A DNA stretch of 64,000 bases from Frankia gtarii (lineage in GTDB: Bacteria; Actinomycetota; Actinomycetes; Frankiales; Frankiaceae), in contig NZ_JAMPTM010000002.1 in assembly GCF_025403375.1 (NCBI RefSeq), positions 33,942 to 97,941 on the forward strand, written 5' to 3'. This document shows, in pieces, positions 34,364 to 43,721 of this stretch; the stretch's first letter is position 1, and every line of letters begins with the position of its first letter. The notes below the pieces were generated by a model. The model ran no database searches. It was not told where the DNA came from and saw only the letters and a list, made by a program, of their open reading frames with translations. Both the position numbers and the translations under genes were made by a program.

Positions 34364-35433
34364 CCGATGTGCTGGTCGCGGTTCAGGGAGGCCTGGGCCG
34401 GATAACGCTGAACCGGCCCCGCGCCATCAACGCGCTGACCCATGGCATGGTGCGGACCATCGCGGACGTGCTCGACCGCTGGGAGCATGACGAGCGGATC
34501 CGCGCTGTGCTGATCGAGGGCGCCGGGGACCGGGGGCTGTGCGCCGGGGGCGACATCCGCGCGATCTACGACGACGCCCGTTCCGGGGGCACCGGTTCGC
34601 TGGACTTCTGGGCCGAGGAGTACCGGCTCAACGCGCGTATCCACCGGTATCCGAAACCGTACGTGGCGTTCATGGACGGTCTGGTGATGGGCGGCGGGGT
34701 CGGAATTTCCGCGCATGGCGCGCTGCGCGTCGTGACGGAACGTTCCCGCATCGCCATGCCCGAGGTCGGTATCGGGTTCGTCCCGGACGTCGGCGGCACC
34801 TACCTGCTGTCCCGGGCGCCGGGTGAACTGGGCACCCACGCCGCGCTCACGACCGCCCAGCTCACCGGTGCCGACGTGATCCACTGCGGACTCGCCGACC
34901 ATTTCGTGCCCAGCCACCGGCTCGACGCGCTGGCCGAGGCACTGGGCCGCGGCGGGCTGGACGGCGACCAGCCGGCGGGTGTGGTGGCGGCGTTCGCCGA
35001 ACCCGCCCCGGCGAGCGATCTTGCCGCCCAGGCGGGGTGGATCGACGCCTGCTACGGCGCGTCGACGGTCGAGGAGATCCTGGCTCGGCTCGGCGAGCAG
35101 GGGCAGGAGGCCAGGTCCGCGGCCAAGGAGATCGGGCGCAAGTCCCCGACCGCGCTCAAGGTGACCCTGCGCGCGCTGCGGCTCGCCGCCAGGCTACCGA
35201 CCCTCGAGGCGGCGCTCGACCAGGAGTTCCGGGTTTCCAGTGCCTGCCTGCACTCGCCCGACCTGGCGGAGGGCATCCGGGCGCAGATCATCGACAAGGA
35301 CCGCAGCCCGCACTGGACTCCGCAGCGGCTGGCGGACGTCGGCGACGACGTCGTCGCCGACTTCTTCGCGCCGCCTGGGCCTGGTGGACACGAGCTCGGG
35401 CTTGGACTCACCGAGGGGGGAACCCACCGGTGA
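34360..35433 (+). CDS. 3-hydroxyisobutyryl-CoA hydrolase
   Basis: 357 residues, longer than hydratases, as expected for HIBCH. Motifs: GRITLNRPRAINALTHGMV, DRGLCAGGDIRAIYDDAR, MDGLVMGGGVGISAHGALRV, MPEVGIGFVPDVGGTYLLSR, and the C-terminal extension KSPTALKVTLRALRLAARL and SPDLAEGIRAQIIDKDRSPHW. Hydrolyses 3-hydroxyisobutyryl-CoA to the free acid, protecting the cell from methacrylyl-CoA build-up. ATGA overlap with the dehydrogenase gene. Confidence 0.92.
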   Translation: MTDVLVAVQGGLGRITLNRPRAINALTHGMVRTIADVLDRWEHDERIRAVLIEGAGDRGLCAGGDIRAIYDDARSGGTGSLDFWAEEYRLNARIHRYPKPYVAFMDGLVMGGGVGISAHGALRVVTERSRIAMPEVGIGFVPDVGGTYLLSRAPGELGTHAALTTAQLTGADVIHCGLADHFVPSHRLDALAEALGRGGLDGDQPAGVVAAFAEPAPASDLAAQAGWIDACYGASTVEEILARLGEQGQEARSAAKEIGRKSPTALKVTLRALRLAARLPTLEAALDQEFRVSSACLHSPDLAEGIRAQIIDKDRSPHWTPQRLADVGDDVVADFFAPPGPGGHELGLGLTEGGTHR

Positions 35434-35465
35434 GCGTCGGTGAGATGGACAAGGAGGTCGCAATC

Positions 35466-36395
35466 GTGGAACTCGCCGATCGGCGAATCGCCTTCCTCGG
35501 CCTGGGCAACATGGGCGGGCCGATGGCGGTAAACCTCGTGCGGGCCGGCGCGTCGGTGACCGGGTTCGACCCGGCGCCGGAAGCGGTCGCGCGGGCCGCG
35601 AGTGCCTCTGTCGGCACCGCTGCGAGCGCCGCCGCCGCCGCCCGGGGCGCCGAGATCGTCATCACCATGCTGCCTAGCGGCCGCCACGTCCTGGACTGCT
35701 ACCGGGACATCCTCCCCGCGGTCGGGCCGGGAACCTTGTTCCTCGACTGCTCCACCGTCGACGTCGCCGCCGCGCGGGCCGCCGCCGCCCTGGCGATCGA
35801 GGCGGGATGCCGCGCTATCGACGCACCGGTCTCCGGCGGCGTGGTCGGCGCCGAGGCGGCGACCCTGACGTTCATGGTCGGGGGAGACCCGGCGTCCCTC
35901 GCTTCGGCCGAGCCGCTGCTGCGCGCGATGGGTTCACGGGCGATCCACTGCGGAGCGTCCGGAGCCGGTCAGGCTGCCAAGATCTGCAACAACATGATTC
36001 TCGGCATCTCGATGATCGCGGTGAGCGAGGCGTTCGTGCTCGGCCAACGCCTCGGCCTCACCGACCAGGCCCTGTTCGACGTCGCGTCCACCGCGTCCGG
36101 GCAGTGCTGGGCCCTGACGGCCAACTGTCCCGTCCCAGGGCCGGTGCCGACCAGCCCCGCCAACCGGGCCTACAGCGGCGGCTTCGCCTCCGGTCTGATG
36201 CTCAAGGATCTCCGGCTCGCCCGGTCGGCCGCCGACGCCGAAGGGGTGCAGACGGTGCTGGGGCGCACCGCCGCCGAGATCTATGCGGACTTCGTCCGCG
36301 TAGACGGTCCCGGCCGGGACTTCTCGGCCGTCATCACCGCCATCCGCGAGGGCGCCATGGGCGCCCGTCACGACGAGGAAACCGTCTATGAATGA
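35466..36395 (+). CDS. mmsB: 3-hydroxyisobutyrate dehydrogenase
   Basis: 309 residues. NAD-binding [20 protein letters not shown], substrate motif [22 protein letters not shown], catalytic lysine in [15 protein letters not shown], and [13 protein letters not shown]. Oxidises 3-hydroxyisobutyrate to methylmalonate semialdehyde, feeding MmsA. GTG 35466 has a near-ideal AAGGAGG 8 nt upstream; ATG 35445 and a GTG at 35430 that overlaps the previous stop are alternatives. Confidence 0.92.
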   Translation: MELADRRIAFLGLGNMGGPMAVNLVRAGASVTGFDPAPEAVARAASASVGTAASAAAAARGAEIVITMLPSGRHVLDCYRDILPAVGPGTLFLDCSTVDVAAARAAAALAIEAGCRAIDAPVSGGVVGAEAATLTFMVGGDPASLASAEPLLRAMGSRAIHCGASGAGQAAKICNNMILGISMIAVSEAFVLGQRLGLTDQALFDVASTASGQCWALTANCPVPGPVPTSPANRAYSGGFASGLMLKDLRLARSAADAEGVQTVLGRTAAEIYADFVRVDGPGRDFSAVITAIREGAMGARHDEETVYE

Positions 36396-37263
36396 CGCGA
36401 ACGGCGCCGCGGGAACCGTCGACGCTGCAACCACCGGCGTGCCTGCAACCACCGGCGTGCCTGCAACCACCGGCGTGCCTGCAACCACCGGTTACGAGAC
36501 CATTCTCATCGATCGGCCACATCCCGGCGTCGCCCTGATCACCCTCAACCGGCCGAAGGCGCTGAATGCCCTCAACCTCCAGGTGATGGGGGAGGTCATC
36601 GCGGCCGCGGCGGAGCTGGACCGTGACCCGTCGGTCGGGGCGATCGTCCTCACCGGTTCGGCGAAGGCGTTCGCCGCCGGGGCGGACATCAAGGAGATGC
36701 AGCCGAAGAGCTTCAGCGACGTCTACGCGGCCGACTGGTTCGCCGGCTGGGACGCCCTGAGCAGGGTGCGTACTCCGCTGATCGCCGCGGTCTCCGGATA
36801 CGCACTGGGTGGCGGCTGCGAACTGGCGATGATGTGCGACGTGCTGCTCGCCGCTGACACCGCGAAGTTCGGCCAGCCGGAGATCACCCTCGGGGTGATT
36901 CCCGGCATGGGGGGCTCGCAGAGGCTGACCCGCGCGGTGGGCAAGGCGAAGGCGATGGATCTGTGCCTGACCGGCCGCACGATGGGCGCCGACGAGGCCG
37001 AGCGCGCCGGGCTCGTTTCGCGGATCGTTCCCGCCGCAGACCTGTTGGACGAGGCCTTGGCGGTGGCCGGGAAGATCGCCGGAGTGTCGGCGCTGGCGGC
37101 GGTGATGGTCACGGAGGCGATCGACCGCGCCTTCGAGACGACGCTCACCGAGGGCATCCTGTTCGAGCGTCGCCTGTTCCATTCGACCTTCGCGACCGCC
37201 GACCAGAAGGAGGGCATGGCCGCGTTCGTTGAGAAGCGGCCACCGGTCTTCCGTAACGTCTGA
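36388..37263 (+). CDS. Enoyl-CoA hydratase (short-chain, EchA/PaaF-like)
   Basis: 291 residues; crotonase body starts near residue 36 ([20 protein letters not shown]). Motifs: [34 protein letters not shown], and the catalytic glutamates in [18 protein letters not shown]. The N-terminal 35 residues are a low-complexity leader from an in-frame 18-bp repeat (ATTGVP units), unlike homologues. The stop TGA is the target-site duplication of the adjoining IS5 element. Suits hydration of methacrylyl- or crotonyl-type CoA. Confidence 0.92.
   Translation: MNDANGAAGTVDAATTGVPATTGVPATTGVPATTGYETILIDRPHPGVALITLNRPKALNALNLQVMGEVIAAAAELDRDPSVGAIVLTGSAKAFAAGADIKEMQPKSFSDVYAADWFAGWDALSRVRTPLIAAVSGYALGGGCELAMMCDVLLAADTAKFGQPEITLGVIPGMGGSQRLTRAVGKAKAMDLCLTGRTMGADEAERAGLVSRIVPAADLLDEALAVAGKIAGVSALAAVMVTEAIDRAFETTLTEGILFERRLFHSTFATADQKEGMAAFVEKRPPVFRNV
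36427..36491 (+). repeat. In-frame 18-bp tandem repeat in the hydratase N-terminus
   Basis: Three identical units GCAACCACCGGCGTGCCT (36427-36480) and 11 nt of a fourth, each coding Ala-Thr-Thr-Gly-Val-Pro. Each unit also contains an in-frame GTG. Confidence 0.9.
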
Positions 37264-38229
37264 GTGCCTGTCCTGAATCTTGGTTGCGTGGGCTGCGTGT
37301 GGCCTGTTCTGGATCTTCGCGGTGTGGTGGACTGGGTCGCGGGGGTCGACTGGTCAGGGTCCGGACATGGCGCGATCGCACCGGTATCCGTCGGATCTGT
37401 CCGACCTGGAGTGGGCCTACGTCGAACCCTTGCTTCCCTCGCCGTCGAAGGATGGCCGGCCGGAGGCGCACGATCGGCGTGACATCGTCGACGCGATTCT
37501 CTACGTGACGCACAACGGGATTGTGTGGCGGGCGCTGCCCGTGGACTTCCCGCCGTGGAAGACCGTCCACGGCATGTTCGACCGGTGGAGACGCAGGGGT
37601 GTCACGATCATCGTGCACGACGGTGTACGTGACGAGGTCCGCCGCGCCGAGGGTCGTGACCCGGCGCCCACCGCGGGGGTCATCGACTTCCAGTCGGTCA
37701 AGGCCGCGCCCACGGTGAGCGCCGTAACGCGGGGGTACGACGCGGGCAAGAAGGTCAACGGCCGCAAGCGGTTCATCGTTGTCGACACCCTCGGCCTGCT
37801 GTTGACCGTCCTGGTCATTCCCGCGGACCGTCAGGACCGCGACGGCGCCCGCCAGCTCCTCGTTGACCACTACTTCACCACCCCGACCTGCAGGTATCTG
37901 TTCGCTGACGGAGGCTTCGCCGGCCGGTTCGTTACCTGGGCGGCGACGGTGGTGAGGACGACGGTTCAGATTGTCCGGAAGAAAGAAGGCCAGAAGGGGT
38001 TCGAGCCGCTACCCCGACGGTGGGTCGTGGAACGCACCCTGGCCTGGATCACCGCGCACCGCCGCCTCGCCCGCGACTACGAACGCGACCCGGCGAACTC
38101 CGAGTCCTTCATCCACTGGGCCATGATCCGCACCATGGTCCGCCGACTCGCCCGCCGCACCCCCGCCACCCGCTGGACTCCCCGCAAGACCAGCGAGACC
38201 TGAAAACCATCAAGATTCAGGACAGGCAC
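37264..38229 (+). mobile_element. Complete IS5-family insertion sequence with TGA target duplication
   Basis: 966 bp. Terminal inverted repeats GTGCCTGTCCTGAATCTTG at 37264-37282 and as reverse complement ending at 38229. Flanked by TGA (37261-37263) and TGA (38230-38232), a 3-bp target duplication as in the TNA-target subgroup of IS5. One transposase gene inside. Confidence 0.88.
37367..38203 (+). CDS. IS5-family DDE transposase
   Basis: 278 residues in one frame. N-terminal DUF4096-like part (LSDLEWAYVEPLLP, ILYVTHNGIVWRALPVDFP), then DDE motifs: Asp in GVIDFQSVKA, Asp in LFADGGFAG, Glu in RRWVVERTLAW. The first motif reads IDFQS where relatives have IDSQS. Together with intact ends this copy may be active. 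Confidence 0.88.
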   Translation: MARSHRYPSDLSDLEWAYVEPLLPSPSKDGRPEAHDRRDIVDAILYVTHNGIVWRALPVDFPPWKTVHGMFDRWRRRGVTIIVHDGVRDEVRRAEGRDPAPTAGVIDFQSVKAAPTVSAVTRGYDAGKKVNGRKRFIVVDTLGLLLTVLVIPADRQDRDGARQLLVDHYFTTPTCRYLFADGGFAGRFVTWAATVVRTTVQIVRKKEGQKGFEPLPRRWVVERTLAWITAHRRLARDYERDPANSESFIHWAMIRTMVRRLARRTPATRWTPRKTSET

Positions 38230-38232
38230 TGA

Positions 38233-38835
38233 CACCTGCGCGTTTCCGGAGCCCCGCGCCCCGAGATCCGCAGTGCCTGACGCCTGGCCATGCCACCCTC
38301 GGCACCCCCTTGGGGACAGGTGGTTCGTCGACGAGACCCCTGCGAAGGTCGCCGGCCGGTGGACCTCCCTGTACCGGGCCGTTGACCAGCACGGCCAGGT
38401 CATCGACGTTGTGGCCGGCACCCGCCGTGACCGGGCCGCGGCACGCCGCTTCTTCGCCCGGGTGCTGTCCCACGGCCGCCGACCGGTCGAGGCCGCCACC
38501 GACAAGGTCCCGGTCTACCCGCGGATCCTCGACGAGCTGCTTCCCGCCGCCCACCATGTGGACGCCGCCAGGGAGAACAACCGGATCGAAACCGACCACG
38601 GCCGGTGGAAAACCCGACTCCGCCCGATGCGCGGACTGCAACGGCTGCGCTCCGCCCAGACCGTCAGCGCCGGACACGCCCTCGTGCAGAACATCCGCCG
38701 CGGCCACGACGAACATGCCGTCGACACCGATCCGCACCTTCGCCCTGCTACCGCGTTCACCGAGCCCGCCCGCGCCGTCTGACCCTGACCGCCAAAACCC
38801 CTGGCACGCGTCAGATCCCCCGAATGCAACAGCGC
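38233..38835 (+). mobile_element. IS6-family remnant (5' truncated)
   Basis: Encodes the C-terminal two thirds of an IS6/IS240-type transposase (DRWFVDETPAKVAGRWTSLYRAVDQHG, then DNKVPVYP-like ATDKVPVYP, ENNRIETDHGRWKTRLRPMRGL) on the plus strand, up to about 38782. The downstream end has the IS6 terminal sequence GGCGCTGTTGCATTCGGGGG as reverse complement at 38816-38835. The left end and the helix-turn-helix part are gone; the IS5 insertion point lies at the break. A full relative lies at 40658-41482. Confidence 0.8.
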
Positions 38836-39138
38836 CCGCCACGGTCCCTGGCGAGGGCACGACGCCCGTACAGCCTGAACCTGACGGGACTCGACGGCGC
38901 GGCGAACCCGGCGTGCCTGTCGACGAAGCCCTTCGTGGCGGCGAGGCCGCGGCCGGCATGGAACGGCTTGCCTCCCGGCTGGGACCCGACGGCCGACCCC
39001 GCCGACAAGGCGAAGATCTACCCCGGTGTTCCGCACCCCCACTGCCTTGATCTGCCGGTGGTCGGGGGTAGCGCCAGGCACCCGTTCCGACCGTGTAACA
39101 TCGCAGACGTGCGCGGGTGAGACACCCCGCGACCACCT
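38836..39138. other. Gene-free stretch before tRNA-Leu
   Basis: No recognisable gene; open frames here are short and unlike known proteins. A weak -10 (TAACAT, 39096-39101) is suitably placed for the tRNA gene, with no clear -35. Confidence 0.4.
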
Positions 39139-39223
39139 GTCCGGGTGGCGGAATGGCAGACGCGCTAGCTTGAGGTGCTAGTGCCCTTTATCGGGCGTGG
39201 GGGTTCAAGTCCCCCCTCGGACA
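39139..39223 (+). tRNA. tRNA-Leu (anticodon GAG)
   Basis: Acceptor GTCCGGG pairs with CTCGGAC. The anticodon arm CTAGC-TTGAGGT-GCTAG has GAG in the loop centre, reading CUC leucine codons. The long variable arm (GCCC...GGGC) is typical of tRNA-Leu. T arm GGGGG-TTCAAGT-CCCCC. The 3' CCA is not encoded. Sits between IS and gene relics, at the edge of the biosynthetic island. Confidence 0.95.
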
Positions 39224-39629
39224 CAACGCAGAAGATCAACATGGTCTCTGGCCTGCGCAAACGCGCGTGGGGTTCGACCATCCCGGCCGACACGAACCAT
39301 TGCCCCACAGGCGCCCTACCTGCGCTTTCGCGATCCATGCGCATATGTAGTGTCGGTAGACCCATAACGATCATGAAGCTCGAGTCATGGTCCGACGCGA
39401 CTGGCCCGCACTCGTTGATCAGCTGACCGGAGGCCGTGGGTCCACGACTGTCCGAGGCGACATCGACAGCCGGATTATCCAGACCCTGGGAAAGACAGGG
39501 AGGCCGGCAGATGTCGGCGCCTGGCCAGGGCCAGAGCCTCTCCGACCTCGCCGGAACACCACCGCGACCTGCGTCGGACGCGCCGCCGTCGTCCTCGTCC
39601 GCTGCGCGAATGCTCCGCTTCCTTGTGCC
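39224..39629. other. Gene-free stretch after tRNA-Leu
   Basis: No supported gene. Probably degraded sequence leading into the TerD-like relic. Confidence 0.4.
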
Positions 39630-39904
39630 CCGATCCAGGTCGTTGTCGCCTGGGTCAGCGACGCCGCCGACGACCTCGACATCAACGCACTGCTGTGCGG
39701 ACCAGACGGCCGAGTGATCGACCCCGAAGCGATGGTCTTCTACAACCAGCCCGTCGGCGCCAACGGCGCGGTCCTCACCGGCCCACGCGTCGCAGTCACG
39801 ACTGCGGATGAGACGGTCGCGGGGTTTCCGCTGACCGGCCTGAGCACCGAAGCCGCCGCCGTCACCGCGGAGATCTACCGCGCGATGGTTCTGTTCCCAG
39901 GTTG
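39630..39904 (+). pseudogene. TerD-domain relic
   Basis: About 90 codons resemble the first half of a TerD/TerZ calcium-binding stress protein. Segments are VVVAWVSDAADDLDINALLCGPDGRV, then VFYNQPVGANGAVLTG, followed by a weaker LTGLSTEAAAVTAEIYRA. The N-terminal lead and the second calcium-binding half are missing or divergent. No clear start or ribosome site. Likely debris of a tellurite-resistance-like gene. Confidence 0.6.
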
Positions 39905-40113
39905 TGACCGCAGTTCTTCGTCGAATCCAACCGCACCCGCCCGTCCTGGTGGCTTGTGTTCGTGAGTTTCGACCGCACCCCACTCCTTGCTGCAGTTCTT
40001 GGGGGTCGAGGGAGATCCGCGCTGGCGTTGGCGCTCACGCTGATCTACGCGGTCGGACGGATGCGTCGGGCGGCTTCGGAGGCCTGGTTCGCGCCGGCCT
40101 GAAAAGCGGACTG

Positions 40114-40656
40114 TCAGCGGGTCCGGTCACCCAGGTCGGGGCCGAGGCTGTTCTGCGCCGCCTCGTCAGGGACGATCCGTAGCACGGTGGCGGCGCCGGC
40201 CGGCTCGGCGGGGGACCCGAACCTGTGCGCCAGTGGTTCGATGATCACGACTGTGTCCGCGCCGGCGGTGAGGTGGGTATGGGATCCTCCGCCCAGAGCG
40301 CCGTCCATGTAGCGGCGGCCGTCGATCGTGACCGGCGGGTAGGCGACGGGCATGGCGCAGCTCGCCGCGACGGCTACGGGCAACGCTATGCCGCTGTTGC
40401 GGTCCCAGACGACGGGCTGGCCGGTCTCGAGATCCACGGCGGTGATCAGTAGCCGTCGGTCCGGCCAGTCAGGTGTACCGGTCAGGGATCCCATGCTGGC
40501 GACGTGTACGTCCTCGGGGACGGTCGGGGCGGTGAGCGCGATCCGGCCCACGCGGCGGCGGGCCTCGGCCGGGTCGAGCCCAGGATCGCCGAGGGTGGTG
40601 AACACCTCTGCCATCAGTTGGGGGTCCGGGCGCCGCTGCGGGCCGGGCAGGCCAGA
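40114..40656 (-). pseudogene. Patatin-like phospholipase, C-terminal fragment
   Basis: Reads leftward from the IS6 end. PDPQLMAEVFTTLGDPG, LLITAVDLETGQPVVWDRNSG, VAASCAMPVAYPPVTIDGRRYMDGALGG. The last part is the catalytic Asp region (DGG/DGA) of patatins. The N-terminal half with the GxSxG serine is absent, cut at the IS6 insertion (40658), so the protein is inactive. An ATG at 40614 could only start a fragment. Confidence 0.75.
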
Positions 40657-40657
40657 C

Positions 40658-41482
40658 GGGTCTGTTGCATTGGGGGATGGCAGGGCATGGCTGGCCCTAC
40701 CGATCGGGTGATCAGATCGTGAGGGTGAGTTCGGTGAACGCGGCTGTCAGTCGTGTGTGCGGGGCGGTGTCGATTCCGAGTTCGTAGTGGCCGCGGCGGA
40801 TGTTCTGGACGAAGGCATGCCCCGCGCTGATCGTCTGGACGGAGCGCAGCCGTTTCAGTCCGCGCATCGGGCAGAGCCGGGCTTTCAGGCGGCCGTGGTC
40901 GGATTCGATCCGGTTGTTCTCCCGCGCGGCGTCGACGTGGCAGGCCTCGGGTACCAGCTCGTCGAGGAGCCGAGGGTAGACGGGTGCCTTGTCGGTGGTG
41001 ACCTCGACCGGCCGGCGCCCGTGAGACAGCGTCCCGGTGAGGAACCGGCGTGCCGCGGACTGGTCGCGTCGGGTGCTGGCGAGGACGTCGATGACCTGCC
41101 CGTGCTGGTCAACCGCCCGGTACAGGTACGTCCACCGGCCGGCGACCTTGACATAGGTCTCGTCGTCGAACCACCTGTCACCAGGACGGTGCCGACGCGG
41201 CCGTGCGGCGTCGACGAGCAAGGGCGTGAAGCGTTGGACCCACCGGTGGACCGTGACGTGGTCGACCTCGATGCCTCGTTCCACGAGCAGCTCCTCGACG
41301 TCCTGGTAGGACAGCGCGTACCGCAGGTAGCACCGCACCGCCAGCACGATCACCTCCGGTGGGAATCGGAACCCCGCGAACTCCGATGTCGGAACCGGTG
41401 GACGGACACGACATCGACGCATGACTCGATCATGACTGGTCGGACGCCCCGCGATGGCGGACTTCGCCGATGCAACAGTGCC
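40658..41482 (-). mobile_element. IS6-family (IS240-type) insertion sequence
   Basis: About 825 bp. Ends GGGTCTGTTGCATTGGGGGA (left) and GGCACTGTTGCATCGGCGAA (right, reverse complement) match the IS6 end consensus around CTGTTGCAT. No matching target duplication is seen, and the two flanks belong to unrelated broken genes (patatin and IS701-like transposase), which suggests an IS6-mediated deletion or fusion. Confidence 0.75.
40712..41422 (-). CDS. IS6-family DDE transposase
   Basis: 236 residues, the usual IS6 length. FAGFRFPPEVIVLAVRCYLRYALSYQDVEELL then VTVHRWVQRF (HTH). DDE: Asp in GDRWFDDETYVKVAGRW, Asp in VTTDKAPVYP, Glu near ENNRIESDHGRLKARL. Intact and probably functional. Confidence 0.9.
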   Translation of the reverse strand: MRRCRVRPPVPTSEFAGFRFPPEVIVLAVRCYLRYALSYQDVEELLVERGIEVDHVTVHRWVQRFTPLLVDAARPRRHRPGDRWFDDETYVKVAGRWTYLYRAVDQHGQVIDVLASTRRDQSAARRFLTGTLSHGRRPVEVTTDKAPVYPRLLDELVPEACHVDAARENNRIESDHGRLKARLCPMRGLKRLRSVQTISAGHAFVQNIRRGHYELGIDTAPHTRLTAAFTELTLTI

Positions 41483-42485
41483 CGACGAGCTGCTTCGCGT
41501 CCTCGATCGCGGTCTCGATCGCCCAGCGCGACGCGTAGCGCTCGACGATCCGCGCGCCGATCGCGGCGAGGTCGGTAGTGATCAGGGCGAGGAGCGGGCG
41601 GCCGGGTTCGCGCAGCAGGACGAGACGCACGGTACGCGGGCCGAACACCGAGTACCACAGACAGTCGGTCACAGCGATCCCCACGGTGTCGGTGCGGCCG
41701 TACCGGGTCACCGTGACGTGCTCGTAGGCCGCGGCCGCGGCGAGCTCCCTGATGGTGCCGAGCCGGTCGCCCTTCGTGCGCGGCCGGCCGCGGCGGCCAG
41801 TACGCGGCGGGGCCAGGGCGAACAGCGCGGCGTCGGCGCGTGGCCGGGTCGTCCAGGTGACGTTGGCGGGCAGGGTTCGCAGTTCGCGGCCGGCGTAGGC
41901 GGAGTCCGCCACGACGTGGATCGTCCGGGTCGGGAACAGGCGGGCGAGCCGCTCGGCGGCGCGGGCGGCCAGCCACAGCCGGGACGCGGACATCGTGTCC
42001 TTCACGACGAGGCTGGCACCGATCGGAAGGCACAGCGGGCGGCCGAACACGCTCGTCGGCAGGACCAGCGCTGTGATCACCCAGTTGTTGCCGTGGCCGA
42101 CCGAGCTCTCGCCGCGCGCGGAGCCGTCGTGGCAGTAGCCGGCCGCGAAGACCTTCTTCCCGCGCCGGTGGAACAGCGTGTCGTCGATGGCTACGGTGAT
42201 CGGCCCGTCGCCGACGAGCCGCTCGACGACGAGGCGGGCCAGGGCGTCGGACAGGTCGACGATCGACCAGACCGCCCGGGCGAGGAAGCGGTGGGCCCGG
42301 TCGTGCGGGACCTCGCCCTGCCGGGCGGCGCCGACGAGCATCCCGACGACAGTGCGCCGCGCGGGCGCGGCGAGCATGCCGGTGACGAGCAGTCGGAACG
42401 TCTGGAACGTCGGGGCGGTGAAACACGGCTGGAAACATTCCAGCAGGACCGCGAGTGAGACCGGTATCCCGGCATCCGGGAGCAT
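41430..42485 (-). pseudogene. IS701/DDE_5-type transposase truncated by IS6
   Basis: 351-codon frame. N-terminal TFQTFRLLVTGMLAAPARRT, catalytic VAIDDTLFHRRGKKVFAAGY, VGHGNNWVITALVL, HVVADSAYAGREL and WAIETAIEDAKQLVGH. The frame enters the IS6 right end at about 41482, so the last 16 residues are IS6-encoded and the normal C-terminal region is lost. Inactive copy. ATG at 42485. Confidence 0.8.
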
Positions 42486-42746
42486 CGGTATCCGCGCTTT
42501 CGCAGTGTTCGGATGAGAGCACCGATGCTCCCGTCACTATGCCCGTGAGCAGGGCCTTCTCCTCGCCGACATCCCGCGCGGTCCCACACGCGGATACCTC
42601 CACCGAATACCACGAAGCCGAAACGGTCCGATCTTCGCATTCATCATGCATTTGCCGTGTTTCGATCATGGAAAGCGCGAAACACGAGAGGGCCGGACAG
42701 ACGGGGCGGAAAAGCCCCCGGCTACAAAGCCGGCCCAGCCCGCGGT
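42486..42746. other. Junction between IS debris and the biosynthetic cluster
   Basis: No gene supported. Marks the downstream edge of the minus-strand biosynthetic cluster. Confidence 0.4.
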
Positions 42747-43721
42747 CTATCTGGCTCGAGGTGTGGTCCGCTCGCTCCATGGAGGAATGTGGGACAACGG
42801 CACGCCGTGGGTGAGCTCATCATGGTACACGGACTCGACCGTTGCGAATGAACCCATCAGGGAGTCAAGGTTTCCCCACTCCACGCTGTCCTTCCCTACG
42901 TCCACGCCTGCGAATCGGGCAACGATAACTCGTCCCTCGCCAGCTCTCCCGCAGAGAGACCGTACAGCCCATGAGCCGCTTTCGGCGATTATCTCTTCCA
43001 CTGTCGCGCGCTGGCCGTCGTCGCATTCCAGAACGAGATAGCCGCCGGCCCGGAGCAACTGGGCTGCCTGCCTCACGACCGCGCGTATAAGGCTTAATCC
43101 GTCTCCACCTCCGTCCACGGCGATACGTGGAGTGAACATACTCCACTGCGGCGGCAGCTTGGCTACATCATTCGTGGCCACATATGGCGGATTACTTACC
43201 ACCACGTCAAACGGGCCCACTCTGTCCAGGTGTTCCCGACAGTCGTGGCGGATCAGCCTTACACGGTCACTTACGCCCACCTTCTGCGCGTTCACCTGCG
43301 CGATTTCGAGCGCCCCCGGGCTGATGTCCGTGGCCGTGATGCGGGCGGACCGGTGGTGGTGAGCCAGAGATACAGCGATGGCGCCGGAGCCAGTTCCTAT
43401 TTCCAGCACCGACGGCGAACCTTCGATCTCAGCCAGGACAACGAGCGTCGTCCTGGTCAGAGCTGCGGTCTCGGGTCCAGGCATCAACACGTTCTCGGTC
43501 ACTTTCAAGTCCAGCCCCAGAAAAGGAAGGAGCCCCGCGAGAACCGGCACCGGGTACCCCTGGTCCACGGCACGCAACGCAGATTCCAGTTCCTGTATAG
43601 GTATGCGCTCATACAACAGTGAGGCGTACCCGGCCGAGTACTCGTGACCTGCCACGGAGAGCCTTCGCTGGATATCGCGCACCGTTACATGCATATGCCC
43701 GTCACCTTCTTCCACAGTCAT
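42747..43721 (-). CDS. PrmC/HemK-like SAM-dependent methyltransferase
   Basis: 324 residues. N-terminal helical region as in PrmC, then the SAM motif VLEIGTGSGAIAVSLAHHH near residue 105 and the Gln/Asn N-methyltransferase signature VVVSNPPYV near 178. The release-factor enzyme motif PRPETE reads MPGPETAA here, and there is a 50-residue C-terminal extension (VDVGKDSVEWGNLDSL). These departures and its place as the last gene of a biosynthetic operon suggest a tailoring N-methyltransferase rather than housekeeping PrmC. Start ATG 43721 or ATG 43697. Confidence 0.8.
   Translation of the reverse strand: MTVEEGDGHMHVTVRDIQRRLSVAGHEYSAGYASLLYERIPIQELESALRAVDQGYPVPVLAGLLPFLGLDLKVTENVLMPGPETAALTRTTLVVLAEIEGSPSVLEIGTGSGAIAVSLAHHHRSARITATDISPGALEIAQVNAQKVGVSDRVRLIRHDCREHLDRVGPFDVVVSNPPYVATNDVAKLPPQWSMFTPRIAVDGGGDGLSLIRAVVRQAAQLLRAGGYLVLECDDGQRATVEEIIAESGSWAVRSLCGRAGEGRVIVARFAGVDVGKDSVEWGNLDSLMGSFATVESVYHDELTHGVPLSHIPPWSERTTPRAR

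Noticed and set aside
36427..36491. CRISPR-like array
   Set aside because: Head-to-tail 18-bp units without spacers, inside a coding frame. No CRISPR array was seen anywhere in the window.
39224..39300. Phage attachment duplication of the tRNA 3' end
   Set aside because: No second copy of the tRNA 3' sequence was noticed within the window, so an att site is not claimed.
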